DNA of 64,000 bases, from the NCBI GenBank assembly GCA_019916065.1, contig CM034240.1:13935894-13999893 (forward strand), written 5' to 3'. This stretch comes from Vitellaria paradoxa (taxonomy: Eukaryota > Streptophyta > Magnoliopsida > Ericales > Sapotaceae). Positions within the stretch are counted from its first letter, which is position 1; each line of letters starts with the position of its first letter. The notes beneath the pieces were generated by a model. It was given only the letters and a program-made list of their open reading frames with translations. It was not told the origin of the DNA and ran no database searches. Shown in pieces: positions 12,004 through 24,466 of the stretch. The position numbers and the translations under genes are program-made.

Positions 12004-13754
12004 TTAATGAGCCAACACCTCCACTGGATGAGAATTCTGTTCCGAGGTGGTCTCCAATATGTCGTAGTGACCATAACCGTGAAACAGAATGGTAATGGGA
12101 TTGTCTTTGTCCTTCTGGTACTCTTCGCCGTAATTTGATATCTTGACCAGACTGCCTGAGCTTCTATCAACCATGAAGACCGAAATTGGCGTCCTGTGAC
12201 CACAACAGAAGAAGATGAAGAGCCAAATGAAAATTGCACTTCCTATCTAAAAGAATGCCTTGTGTCGAAAGGATTTCAGGCACTACTATGATATGATTCT
12301 GTTTTGATGTAGCAACATCAAAAAAGCACATAGCTGAATTTAGAAAGGAAGTCCCATCAGCCAAAAAAAGGAAAAAAAAAAAGTGGAAACATAATCAGAT
12401 AAAGAACATAAGAAATGGAACTTTGTACACTTCTGAAGTTCTTAAGCACTACCAATTGGCTCCACTATTCTAATTGAAGTTAGAAAATTCGACTTGATTT
12501 TTAAAATATGTTTCATCTATCTTTTAAATAAATTTGAGGATGGAGCCGGTTCTCAAATAATTCATTTTTTAACGTGTCAAATGAGGATGGCAATAGTAAT
12601 TATGTAATAAGACATACTTTAATGAATTATTATTTTCGAATGATTGGCCCATAAACCCATCACATCATTCTGGTGATTTTTTCCAGTAGAGTTTTCTAGT
12701 TGCATATGGCATTACTCTCAAGTAAATACCATTAGAAGAGAGGGACACCATGATATTGTTACCCATGGATAAAAAATTATTCCAATCTGACAATAGAGAT
12801 GCTTTAGTGTAACATTGAATTGAACTCACTTAAGGACATGTGATGCCATCAGCAACTCCGGCTCTCCACCCCATACATAAGGTTGTTGAATTCTTTTCAC
12901 ATATGCATCGAAATCTCCTTCAATGAACCTAAAATTCACATAGAGAACAAATGAACAATTCAATTCAAGACTAATCAAATAAGACAGAGCTACCCATCCA
13001 CAAAGAAGAAATCTCACCATTCGGTCTCTTCACGCCTCCTTAAGAGCTCATCCACAACCTACAAATCACAGTCCGTTAAAAGAAGAAACCAAGCAAATGA
13101 GAAATCTAGATGGTTACAGGATGAAAACCCACCTGAGCTCTTAGATCATCAGCAAGTTCTTTCTGACGATTCTCATCAGGAGCAGCTTCTCCATTTCTCA
13201 AGCAAGCCACATGAGCTATAGCTCTAAATAGACAGCGACCATCGGCTGCCACCCCTGTATTATAGAACAATGAGAATCTAGTTTCACTTCAGCGACCATT
13301 TCAAACTATGTGCATGAATTGATGTTAGAATGTGATTAATAAGAGCAGTTTTTGTTACTTTTAAGCTGATAAGAGCCTGGCTCCATCAATTGCTTACAAC
13401 TCAACACAAACATTCAACATTTCAGAAGATAGCAAAGCTTTCAGAATACTCTCTGACAAAATGGAGATTTTATTTTATTTTTAAAACATGCTTGAAATTT
13501 AATACCAAAAACTATATATTTATGCAAATAGCAAATAAAAAAAAATAATTGGACAAACCAGATAAATAAAAACCAATCAAATATGAAATTCAATCCAAAT
13601 ACTATGTAAATGTATAAATAACTGTAATTGGTAAAAGCCACAGGCACACCTTGTCAAATTCAATTCATTTTGTTCTATTTTTTGTAACGGCAAAATTAAA
13701 TAGCAATCATCCAGTTATTATATAAACAGCAAATTACATATTAAATTCAATGAA

Positions 13755-13787
<33 letters not shown>

Positions 13788-14498
13788 TAACTCTAAAAGG
13801 ATACTTTGAAATTTAGGATCAAACATTCAAATCACCTTTTGTGTTTGTTTCTTTGAAATAACAAATGAATAAGCAATGATTCAACAATTACATAAAACTT
13901 AATCATGCTTGACACTCACCGCACCATTTTACACACACATATATATAGTAGAGAACTGCGATGCTAGATCAGTGTATGTTGACTGTAAATAACCTGTGAC
14001 TCTGTAATTAGAGTAGCCCTCGTCATTCGATTCAGAGTCGATGATGTCCGCACTACGACCTTCGACATTCTCGCCGGCGGAGACCGCTTCAGGGCTCACG
14101 TCGGCGCACTCCAAGCCCAGGGGTGCGGCGAGGCAGGCACATACGCCGAAGAGGAGCCAAGCCGAGTCGGGGCGGTGGAGCCACCTGGCGGGTCGCGCGT
14201 CCCACGCGACGTTCCAGGATCCTTCCCCCTTCATCTGCTCGTGGTGGAACGCCGGACGCCTGTACACCCCGGCGGACGGCAGAATCGCGTGCCATATCGA
14301 CGCCGCGCCAACACCCCCACTGCCGAGGCGGCAGGCGCTAGAATGGTGGCGCCGGGGCTGCTGACCCCCGCCGAGGCAGCCGACTAGCCTTATCGGGCTT
14401 CCCGAGAGCCGGTGGTGGTGAGCCGCCGCCGAGGTGTGGGCCAATGACAGCGACGCAAGGATCCAAGGCTTGGGACGTGCACAAAGAATACCAAGCAT
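12004..14498 (-). CDS. OTU-domain cysteine protease (plant OTU3/OTU4-type deubiquitinase)
   Basis: OTU proteases cleave ubiquitin from substrates. Five exons join in frame on the minus strand: 14498-13994, 13254-13133, 13058-13018, 12928-12830 and 12193-12004. They give 318 residues with GT-AG introns. The catalytic core is intact: Asp173 and Cys176 in ADGRCLF, and His298 in GYGHYD. Between them are the plant-OTU blocks EGDFDAY, QQPYVWGGEPELLMASH and FHGYGHYD. The first 168 residues come from one GC-rich exon. They are Arg-, Ala- and His-rich with few acidic residues, plus a hydrophobic stretch at 112-129, resembling an organelle presequence and membrane anchor. The start is the only ATG after an in-frame TAG upstream. 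Length and core match Arabidopsis OTU3/OTU4-class proteins; which member is the orthologue cannot be fixed here. A minus-strand TA-rich box near 14580-14594 could be the promoter. Confidence 0.93.
13755..13779. repeat. (TA)n microsatellite in OTU intron 1
   Basis: About 12 TA dinucleotides are followed by CA repeats, within the 739-bp first intron of the OTU gene. It is probably length-polymorphic. Confidence 0.85.
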
Positions 14499-15489
14499 CA
14501 CCGGAATGAAACCAATAGCTAACGTGCGCTCGTCGGCGATCCGTAGGAAAACCTACGCACCCATCGTCACAAAGAAAAGTATATATATATATAGATTCTA
14601 TTCACAGCTCTATATGAAATCTGTAGACTTTGCAAGGTAGGTTAGGCGACCGCGAAGCTTTTAGAGAGAGAAAGCGTGAGAGAGAGAAAGAGAGTGGGAG
14701 CCATCAAGGTGAAACAAGGCATATGCTGGCATGAGATTCGAGATGGTTCGATCGAGTTGGTCCGTCCGATTTTTTCCAAAAAAGCATTAAACACCGAAAC
14801 TACCCAACTAGTAGATTTTTGTTCGATACCCGAGACGGGGGTAAATTCGTCTGCGTAATATTGTCGAGAAATTTTAGGTGGTGGAAATTGGACGTTCACG
14901 TGTTTGCCAGGAAAGCTGGAGGTTGTTATTTTCCGCTTGGAAAGATGGGGTGACTGGAGGTCTCATTCCACGTTGGTGCATTTTTCATTTTGTGAAAAAT
15001 GGAATTTCAAAAATCTAACCTTGGTTGGATAGAAAATGAGCAGGGGATTTCTCAATATCTCATTTTCATTTAGTGACAGAACTAAAAATTTAATCAAGGA
15101 GTTAATTTTAATAAATTTAAATATTTCTCTCCTAACCTAAAAAATACAATCACATATCATTAATTCAAAAAATCAAACAAAGATACAAAGTCTAATAAAA
15201 AATTATTCAATTAACTAGATTAGATTATTAATGGTCTAACTTAAGAATTAAATCTTATATTTTATTAGTGGCTCATATTTTATTAATGGCTTAACTCAAA
15301 AATAAATTTTATATTTTATTGATAACTCAAAATAAAAGACTAAATGACCATATTTGAAATATATATATATATATATACCTATATTATATACACATTTTTT
15401 TTTCAAATTTTGGAAGATCATGGCACACTATTATCATAGTATTTGTCTGTCTCTGTTTCCACTGTTTTGTTTGAGAGAAAGGTAAAAAG
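14499..15489. other. 5' flank of the OTU gene and intergenic DNA
   Basis: 14499-14640 should include the 5' leader and core promoter of the minus-strand OTU gene. TATATATATATA at 14580-14592 lies about 85-95 bp before its start codon. A GA-rich block at 14661-14698 lies further upstream. From about 15050 the sequence is AT-rich, with a TA run near 15360-15377. No gene is seen. Confidence 0.4.
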
Positions 15490-16447
15490 TAGGGATGTGC
15501 ATAGGTCAGTTTGGTTCTGGGTTAGTTTATGCTTAACCCAGAATCAAACCAATTTTTTTCGGTTTCTAAAAATTGGACCTGAAACCGAATTGATTTTAAA
15601 TTGGAATCAAACCGAACCAACCCGATTTTTTCAGTTCGGTTTGGTTTGATTTTCAGTTCGGCCCATTTCGGGTTGGGTCCGACCTATTTTTGGGTTGGGT
15701 CGGGTTCATTAATTACACCACTAAAAAAAATTTATGAAGCTAACAATGCAAATTACTTAAAAAAAATTAACCAACATTTAGTACAATCCATAATAAAATA
15801 CAATCCCATAATATCATCAAAAAAATACAATTCTATAATGGCCCCGTTTGGTATACAAAAAAACACTGAAAATCTCTATAAATCTCCGTTAATTTTATAT
15901 CACATCAACTTTTTTTCTTTCACTGCACACATTACGAACTCTCAATTTATCTCACTTTTTCTTACTCCAAACACACTCAATAAAATATCAATCAAACTAA
16001 AATAATACAAGCCATTGTTGTTCATAATACAAAATGAAAATGAAAACAAAATTAGTTGGTTTTCGAATTTTTCTTGCTTTATATATGGGTTTGTTTGGAG
16101 TAAGAAAAAATGAGATAAATTGAGATAAATTGTGGTTTGAAGAGATTTCGTAATGCGTGCAGTGAGAGAAAAAGTTGATGTGATATAAAGTTAACAGAGA
16201 TTTATAGAGATTTTTGGAGATTTTCAACAAAAAATGGCAAACCAAACGGGCCCATTATTAGATAAATGTGCTAAATTAGTCCATGTGTATTGCTACAATT
16301 AAAGTAAAAAGATAATAGTATATACTATATATTACATTTATTCGGATTGGTTCGGGTTATTTCGGGTTCAGGTTGAGTTTAAGTTGGGTCGGGTTGAAAA
16401 TATACTAACCCGGTTTTCGGGTTGCTCGGGTTATTTGTGCACCCCTA
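15490..16447. mobile_element. hAT-like element carrying a nested foldback element
   Basis: The left end TAGGGATGTGCA is mirrored by the right end, which reads TAGGGGTGCACA inward. The subterminal DNA is full of short GGTT/AACC motifs (for example TTCGGTTTGGTTTG and CGGGTTATTTCGGGTT), as in many plant hAT MITEs. The flanking 8-mers GTAAAAAG and GTTCAGAG match only partly. A second element occupies 15839-16255. No transposase is present. Confidence 0.55.
15839..16255. repeat. Long inverted-repeat (foldback) MITE
   Basis: The two arms, about 15841-15985 and 16088-16253, are near reverse complements over roughly 145-165 bp. Shared blocks include CCCGTTTGGT, AATCTCTATAAATCTC, TATATCACATCAACTTTTT, CACTGCAC and TTTCTTACTCCAAACA. 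About 95 bp separates them. A transcript would form a long hairpin and could be a small-RNA source. The ends ATGGCCCCGTTTGG and its inverse ATGGGCCCGTTTGG are the terminal inverted repeats. It sits inside the hAT-like element, so it is the younger insertion. Confidence 0.75.
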
Positions 16448-17930
16448 GTTCAGAGGAAGGAAAAAGGATGGAAATAGGTCGGAAAAGTAAGAGTAGGATC
16501 CACATATTTTTATCTTTCCAAATTTGGGAGGAAAATGAAGTAAAAAAGGAACCAAGGGAATAAAGAAAGAGAAAATAGGTGTGATAAAAAAACTAAAAAA
16601 GTGAGATTAACTTTTTAAAATAATTTTTAATTCAAAAAATAAATTATCTATAATATGTATACACACACATATATATATTTCACTACCCTCTTAGCATTTT
16701 TTTACCCGACCAAACACACTTTGTTTCTCCCACCTTTCCTTCTTTCTCTTATTCTTTCCTCTCAAATTTCCTCCTTTCTAGACTTCCTTTGTGCCAAACA
16801 CAGAGTAAGGCTTTATTTGGTATCTATAAAAATGTTAAATTTTTATTTAGTTTATTAGAGGTTATAAAATGTTAAATCTTTATCTAGTTTTATTAGAGGC
16901 AATAATAATTAAAAAAAAATTGATAATTCATGATGGAGTATAGTTAGATTTTTATCAAATAGATGGCGTCCTTACAATGGTTAGAAAATTTTGGATGTAG
17001 CTAACGTAACTAAACCAATTTAACTCTGAGTTACGTTTTCAAGTCTCCCCAGAAATGGTTTTATTTAGACATAAAATAAAAATAAAAATAAATTCTTTTA
17101 TCGAGCTTGTAAATTCTTTCTTTCTGTCTTTCTTTCTTCATTTTTTTTTTTTTTACGGTGGTATTTCAGAAAATATAGATATAAGTAGAAAAATATTAGG
17201 CTTAGTTTGGGATGAAAAAAAAAAAAGTTAAACTTTTGCATCTGATTATTAAAAAATTAATTTTTTTTTTTTTTTTTTTGTGTTTGAGAAAGAAGGAAAT
17301 TAGTAACTAATTTTTTTTTATTTTTTATTAATTTGACATATTTGGTTTTAATGATTTAAAATGGATTTAAAATATAAGAGATTAATTTTAATTATTTAAA
17401 AAAATATTAAATTAAATATTAAATAACTAGAAACTGTGTTGGGACTACTATCCCCAAACAATACCTCGGTTAAAATTGTAATATTAAAACGTGAGCTAAT
17501 ATCTGTCAGCAACCGTAACCAGGATGCTAATCAAAATGAAAAGTTGGGTAGGCGGCCCCTCATCCCCCCCCCCCCCAACTGCCAACTTAAAGCCTGATTT
17601 TATATTTCTTTAATCAAAATCTAAACATAGAAAAATAAAAAGAAAGAAAATGCAAATATGCCGCCTCAATTTTCTGATCTATAAAATATGAAATTTAGTA
17701 AAACTCTTATTTTTATGAAGTGGTATTTTTAGTGAAGTCTTTATTTTTTAAAATGATAAAAATACCTCAAAAACTAAATATATATACATTTATTCATTTA
17801 AAAAGTAAAGATATAATAGTTATTTTACTATCTTTTCAAATTTAAAAATTCAGTTATTATGTTCAAATTTAAAAAATAATTAAGGTATATTTTTAATTTA
17901 ATAGTTATCATCATCCTTATATATACCTAT

Positions 17931-17969
<39 letters not shown>

Positions 17970-18000
17970 TTAGAAAAAAATTTCACATGCATTGCGTGTA
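16448..18000. other. AT-rich gene-free stretch
   Basis: No gene is supported. There are T-rich and A-rich homopolymers (17141-17153, 17259-17279), a run of 13 C at about 17564-17576, and a (TA)n microsatellite at 17932-17963. Confidence 0.5.
17932..17963. repeat. (TA)n microsatellite
   Basis: About 16 TA units within AT-rich intergenic DNA. Confidence 0.9.
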
Positions 18001-18488
18001 GACGGCGTCTAGTATAATAATATTGGAGCACTATAACGCCCCTTGGATTTCAAATAAAATTTGAGATTTGATTGTATTATTAAAAGAAATAACTAATTTA
18101 TAAAAGGATACATTAAAAATTTGTAGTAATGCCACTAAATTAAAGAGCTTTTATTTTTTTTTAAATAATTGAACCGCTAGTTAGTTGTAAAGGACATTAA
18201 ATAATTAATTTTTTGTCATAGTTTTAAATTCATCATAATCTATTTATGTAATATCCGGTATTTAATTTTGGCCATTCATATGTTATGTTGGGTTAATAAA
18301 ATATTTAAAATAAGATTGGATTGATTTATTTTATTTTTCTTGAGTCGAGTGTGAGTCGAATTGGTATTGGATTGGACATCTGGGCCAAAGGTCTAGGTTT
18401 TTTCTTCTGTTTCTTTCCTTTCCTTCTTTTTTTTTTTTTTTCTTTTTTCTCAGGTGGCTCTCGGGCATTCTAGAGAAAAAGGGGAGAG

Positions 18489-18522
<34 letters not shown>

Positions 18523-20150
18523 AAAGAGAGAGTAGAGAGAGAAAATGTGTTCTAAAAAGGAAGATAGCAGATCCTTAATATCCCCGACGTCGTGATCATC
18601 GTAACGGTGTCAGATCATGGTGATTTCGCTTGAGGTGAGAGAAATGGAAAAGAGAAGTTTTGGAGCTCCAACATTCTCCGCTCTTTTCCTCATATTTTCT
18701 TCAGCCTGAGGTATGTGGGACATATATTTGTGTTCTAAACATTATTAGGAAGATTTTGATATATTATTCATTGATTATTGTTGAGATTTGGAGGATTTGT
18801 ATATATATGTGTGCATAAATGAATGTGAGTATATATATGCATCTATATGTTGAGATTTTGCATATATATTAAGTTATTGTTAGAATCAAATGTGGTAGAA
18901 AACATCTTAATTTATTAAGTTGTTTGAACATTTATATACGATTGATTGTTGAGTTTGTGGCTTAAATGAGTAATTTGAGGTTATTTTCAACGAACCTAGA
19001 AATTGGATTCTGGGCACTGGCATCCAGACAGCAACTCCAGCGTCTTGTTGTCTAGTCGAGACAGCGTTTGGCAGTAAGACTAGATGCTGGCGTTTGGTGT
19101 TGGTGTTCGAACAGCAAACCTAGCGTCCAGACAGCGCTAGGTAGAATGTCTAAAAATGTTAAATTTTAAAACTCCTATTTTGTGTCCAAACCCATTTATG
19201 GTTAATTTTAAATATTAAATGAATCTCAAATCATCATCAAACCTAATGAGAATGCATGTTTACATTGAGATGATATTTATTTACATGATTGAACATATCA
19301 TGTGTATAGGGCTGAGGTTTCATTATCCGGTTGATATTGTAATTATTGATTGGCCGAGAGTGCTATGTTGATATTATGGACGTGCCGAGGCACGGGTTAT
19401 ATATATAGACAGGATCCATAATTTTGAGAAAATGATAAAATGAGATTTTCAAATTACCGGATGATTCCTAGTCGATATATATGAATATAGTTTAATTATT
19501 GGAACTGAAATGTTAATCTTGATATACTATTATTGATTTTTTGCTTAAGTTAAACAAATGCCTAATTAGGGGTGTAATACGGATCCCTAGCAGAAGGGTT
19601 AAGGGGTGTAACACGGTTTCCCTGAGTTTTACACCGGTGGGAATGTAATACGATTTCCCACTGGTGATTGTACCCTGCTTGAGTTAAGAAGATATCTGAC
19701 TAAGGTTGTAACACAGTTCTCTAGCAGGAAGGTTAAGGGGTATAACACAGTTCCTCTAAGTCTCACACTAGTGGGGTATAACATGGCTCCTCACTTGTGA
19801 TATATTGACATTATTATTTACCGTAAGCGTTAAACGGTGCAGTTGATGGCCCCGTAGCTTTACTAAGCGTCATCCGTCCTAAGATAAAATTGGAGGTAGA
19901 TGGAGATTAGAGAATATGTATTGATATTACATTCTATTATTATTCATTACATGATATTGCACACATTAATGTTGTGTGTTGATATCCTGATATTGTTAAT
20001 CATAATGATGTTTAATATGTGAATTGTTAATAAAATGTTGAGTTGTAAACATTGAATAATAAAGTTAGGAAATATTGTGACCTGATTCCCGAAGTGGGAT
20101 TTGTGGGCAACTTAGGTTAGGGTACCCTACCATCCAAAAAAAAAAAAAAT
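18001..20150. repeat. Unclassified moderately GC-balanced repeat-like region
   Basis: This block stands out from its AT-rich surroundings. It has a GA microsatellite (about 18491-18521). Two diverged copies of a roughly 100-130 bp module follow, at about 19571-19700 and 19703-19800, sharing 'TGTAACACGGTT'-like and 'GTTAAGGGGT' phrases. No coding potential or protein domain was recognised. It may be a fragment or solo LTR of a retrotransposon, but terminal TG/CA ends and a target duplication were not found. Confidence 0.35.
18491..18521. repeat. (GA)n microsatellite
   Basis: A GA run with one interruption near its start, in the less AT-rich block that begins about 18.0 kb. Confidence 0.9.
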
Positions 20151-21289
20151 TAACTTCAAATGAAACTAAAATTAATAATTTTCAAAGTATATACAAATAA
20201 AATATTTTAAATAATAAATAAAATTATATACAAATAAAATTATTAAAAGTATTTAATCCTTGGATTAGCTAGAAATAAAATGAAAATTAATAATAATTGT
20301 ATTTACTCTTCTTAACTGAAAGTTATTATATTATATAAACTATGTAATCCAGAGTATGGTCTGTTGTTACATTTATAATGTCATTACTTTAAGAGATATA
20401 GACATGATTATAACATATGTTCAGATTGGGCAAATTTAGGATATTGTCATTAAGAATGGTGTCAAAATAGATTATACTATTATTTGATTTATGGTAATGT
20501 ACTCAAATATAATTTTATATGAGAATGAAGGATATTTGGTAATAGTAGAATGGATGTTACTAATATGGACTTAATTTAGACTAAACTTTTATTGATTTTT
20601 TATAATTATCATATTCTCATACCGTCAGTCTTAACCAATTAAGTTAGGGGCGTGATAATTTATATTAAATGATTGAAATCTACGTTGAAATTCACATCTA
20701 AATTAACAATTATATTTGAGTAATTCTCCTACAATAAATAACATTATATCCCTTGATTTCGATTATTTGAATGCATACACAATCTAAAAGTAGAAAATGT
20801 CTTTTTTTTTTATTAGAAGAAATACTCGTAATAAACATCAACTTTTTTATTAGAAGAAAATATTCATAATAAACGTCAGCAATCTTCATCAAACTTTTGT
20901 TTGAAAGTAGATGAATAGTTGTGGGATGGAGGGTAGGAATAAGAGGGGGGAAAAAAAGTTTTAATTTTGTTTGGGAGATGAGGGAGATAACGAAAAGGAT
21001 GGAATGGAAGCTGCCATTTGGAGTATAACAAGTGTACAAGAAAATGAGTAAATTAAATTCTCTAATTTTGTTTTATCTGCGTCCTTGTTTATTTTCATTA
21101 TTTGTACAAAAGTCCACTATAAATAGACATTTTCTTAAAGAATACAATGATATGTTTAACCATATTTATAGATATTAGGAGGAAGATTCTAATTTATAAT
21201 TTACTAGTGAAGTTCTTCATTAACATGCATTCCAATTCTCTCTCTTCCCTAGAAAATAAAAACCATATAAAGATGCATTAATTATTTAA
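20151..21289. other. AT-rich gene-free stretch
   Basis: Only low-complexity AT-rich DNA is seen. A small minus-strand frame around 20710-21039 shows no domain and biased composition, and is not called a gene. Confidence 0.5.
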
Positions 21290-22900
21290 AAATCCGTTTG
21301 ACAATCATTTCGTTTTCAATTTTTTTATTTTTGTTTTTATTTTTTAAAATTAAACGTAAAAACTCGTTTAACAAATTTATTTTCAGTTTTCAGTTTTCAA
21401 AAAATGAAAATTGTTTTCAAAATTTTTAAAAATTATGAAAATATAGAAAGTGTTTTTTTAGACCCCGTTTGGTAATATTTCCATTTTTTATTGTTCTGTT
21501 TATGTTTTCAAAATTTTATAAACTCGCAACAGAAACATATTTGATAAACCTGTTTACGTTTTTTTGTTTCCAAAAAAAGTGAAAACATAAATAAAAAAAT
21601 GTAAAAAGAAAAAAAGTGTTTTCACTCTAATTTTCTTTTCTGTTGCCAATATTTTGTCAATTTTAAAATTTTATCTATTTTTGTTACATTACATAAAAAT
21701 AAATTATTTTATTCAAATAAGTTATTTTAATAAATAATATAATTAAATTCAATAAATTAAATTAATTATATAAATTATTTTTAATAAATAATAAAACTAA
21801 ATTAATCATAAATAATTTAATTTATAGAAAATATATTTTATTAAATTATTATAATAAATAATTAAATGAATTTAATTAATTTAAAAATAAATAATTTAAT
21901 TTAATAATTAATCTAATTTAATTATTTATTTAATATGAAATATATTTTATTAAATTATTTTTTAATAAATAATATATTTTAATATATTTTATATTTATTG
22001 AATTAAATGATTTTAATAAATAATTTAACGTATTAATTTAATTAATTATATTAATTAAATTAAATTAATATAAAATATATTTTATTAAGTGCTATTAATT
22101 ATTTAAAAGTAATAAATTAAATATTTTCTAAAATAAAAAAGTAATAATTATAAACAAAACTTAAATTTCCAAACGCAGTTTCAGTTTTCATTTCAGAAAA
22201 AATACAAGGAAATAGAAAACAAAAAATAAAAAATTGCAACAGAAAAACAACAACAAAAAAATGACAGTGTTATCAAACGGAGCCTTATATTTTCATTTTT
22301 AAATTTCGTTTTCTTATATAACCGCTATCAGTTACAACTATCAATCACTATCATCCGTTGATCGCCACCAATATCCGGCCACTGCCTCCCATTACTACCT
22401 CTTACTCATCTCTAGTCACCATCAAATATATTATTATTTAGTATAAAAGCATTTAATTTATATGTAAAATTAAATAATACAAAAAATATTTAATTAATAT
22501 ATAAAATATATTAATATAAAAATATTTTATTAAAGTAATTTAAATATAATTTAATTAATAATTAATTTTATCAATAATTAATTTAATATATTAAATTATA
22601 TATTAAATATATTTTATTAAATTTTTTAAAAAGCAATTGTAGTAAATTGTGTTGGATATATTTTATTTTTATTGGATTAAATTATTTTTGATAATTAATA
22701 TAATTAAAATGATTAAATTTATTGAATTTGATTAGTTAACAACTATAACTATCAACTAGCAACTATAATTATCAAACGTGCTTTTAAGTTTTTATTTTTG
22801 TTTTTTACTATGAAAATAAAAACTAAAATTTAAAAATTGAATACAAAAATTAAAAACTGAACACAAAAATTAAAAACTGACAGTTTTACCAAACAAGCCC
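21290..22900. mobile_element. Tourist/Harbinger-like element (family 1) with nested family-2 element
   Basis: The outer element begins near ATCCGTTTGACAATCATTTCG and ends CAGTTTTACCAAACAAGCCC. TAA flanks it at 21287-21289 and 22901-22903, the 3-bp target duplication of PIF/Harbinger elements. It aligns with elements at 58502-59426 and 28016-30013, including the unusual Pro/Thr-codon-like stretch around 22324-22430. Without the insert it is about 784 bp. Interiors are very AT-rich and no transposase is seen. The superfamily is assigned from ends and duplication only. Confidence 0.65.
21461..22284. mobile_element. Tourist/Harbinger-like element (family 2), nested
   Basis: The ends GACCCCGTTTGGTAATA and (reversed) GGCTCCGTTTGATAACA are inverted repeats. 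The element is flanked by TTA at 21458-21460 and 22285-22287. It interrupts the family-1 element: the sequence resumes after TTA with the part expected from the uninterrupted copy at 58.6 kb. It is 824 bp, AT-rich and non-coding. Confidence 0.7.
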
Positions 22901-23447
22901 TAAGTAATTTATAAAGCGTCATTTGGTTTATTTTTATGTTTTCTATTTTCTATTTTCTGTTTTATGTATTTTATATTTTAAAATTTTCAAAATAAGGAAA
23001 CAGAAAATACTCTATTTTTTTTATTTTAAAATTTTCTTATTTTAGATTAAAAATGCTCAAAATAATTTTTTTTATTTTTTATTTTATGTGTAAACTTATT
23101 TTCTATTTTCTAAAATAAGTTTTAAAAATACAAATGACCAAATACGTCTTAAGCTGTTTTTTTATTTTTAAAAGTGTAAAATAACAAACGAGTTCAAAAC
23201 AGAAAATAAATAAATAAATAAAAATAAAAAAACAAATAAATACCACCTTAGTAATTAGAAAAACAGAAAATAATTTAAATTACAACCCCATTAATTAGGC
23301 AACGTACCCATCTGCCTTGACAATCGCGTGGCAGTGTGTTGTCCAATTAACGTTAGTTGCTTAACGTGGAAATGTTGGAACCTCCAAAATTTTCTCAATG
23401 GGGTTGTGCAAGTTGGGAGAACCCCCATGGATTATGTTGACCAAACA

Positions 23448-23491
<44 letters not shown>

Positions 23492-24171
23492 TCAGCAAAT
23501 TACTTGTATTGAAAGGACTAAACAAATTTCAACACGGCTTGATGTGGAGTTGTTTAATTTCCATTGACCGCTTCGTTTTGTCTTGTAATAACTTCAACCG
23601 CTTTCATTCAATTCAATAGAATGGACCAGCAGCCAGGGCTGAAGATAATATAGGCTTCATGATGGATTATCGATGATATCTAATTGTAGTTGGGTTTTTC
23701 TTTCGGCTGATTTATATGTCCTTATTCACACAGTATTATTGCTATGATTTTTTTTTTTTTTTTTTGGACATATTAGATGATATTTATTTAAATTAAGTAG
23801 TTTATTTTATGAATAGAAAATGCCTAGCAACATCTGCTGTGCCGTAATAAGTCACGCATAGAAATAAAAATAAAAAAGTGAAAATCATGGTATGTGAATA
23901 TTTTAAAATAAATTTATACTTTAGGCGTCATCGGATGAAGTTTTTTGTTTTTTAATTATTTATTTTTTTAATTTTTTAGGATTTTTTTTTCATATATAAA
24001 AGCAAAAACACAAGACATTTGATATTTACAAATGTTGTACCAATAAAATTAAAAATATGGTAAAAGTAGTATAAAATTATAAGAGTAATAACGAAAACAA
24101 TGATTATGGTGGTGACGGAGTAGTGATAGTGGTGGGATGTTATGCACCCTTTAGCAACTCAATTTTAAGCG
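22901..24171. other. AT-rich gene-free stretch
   Basis: The main feature is a (CT)n microsatellite at 23450-23488. 23290-23640 has a more balanced composition but no gene-like frame beyond the CT run. 22910-23250 has 'TATTTTCTATTTTCTG' style low-complexity sequence, probably another decayed DNA element. Confidence 0.45.
23450..23488 (+). repeat. (CT)n microsatellite
   Basis: An uninterrupted run of about 19 CT units. Apparent reading frames with poly-Ser-Leu here are artefacts of this repeat. Confidence 0.95.
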
Positions 24172-24466
24172 GAGAATTAACAAAAGTTACCCTTCGGGGT
24201 GGCCGAGTGGAGTTCGGGAGCGGCTGATGGACTTGACCCTTAAGGTTTCGAGTTCAAATCTCCCTTCAGTGGGACAGCCTTCCGTTTATTGTGGCAGGCT
24301 TTTAACAGCTCCCACGGTCGAACCGGTTAGTCAGGACTTGCCTAGGCTGGTTTACCCTTCGTGGCCCTTTGCCGGATAGGGTCACGGAGCGTGCCTCGCC
24401 CTAAGCGCACCCCTTACGGGAAAGCGGCTGCGAACTCCCACGTACCTAGAGAATTAACAAAAGTTA
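24172..24466 (+). mobile_element. tRNA-derived SINE with perfect 18-bp target duplication
   Basis: The body (24190-24448, 259 bp) starts with a tRNA-like head: A-box-like TGGCCGAGTGG near 24206-24216 and a B-box-like GAGTTCAAATC near 24250-24260, in the style of class II (Ser/Leu) tRNAs. The 18-mer GAGAATTAACAAAAGTTA flanks it perfectly at 24172-24189 and 24449-24466. There is no poly-A tail; it ends TACGGGAAAGC...CACGTACCTA. The same family recurs inverted at 36254-36519. Perfect duplication implies a recent insertion. Confidence 0.9.

Noticed and set aside
14041..14387. Plus-strand frames rich in Arg, Ala and Pro opposite the OTU first exon
   Set aside because: They are antisense shadows of the GC-rich OTU exon, with no splice partners or domain.
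20710..21039. 109-codon minus-strand frame
   Set aside because: Composition is that of random AT-rich DNA and no motif or splice partner is visible.
23290..23640. Possible gene fragment around the CT microsatellite
   Set aside because: The longest frames depend on the CT repeat, and no flanking exon or domain supports them.
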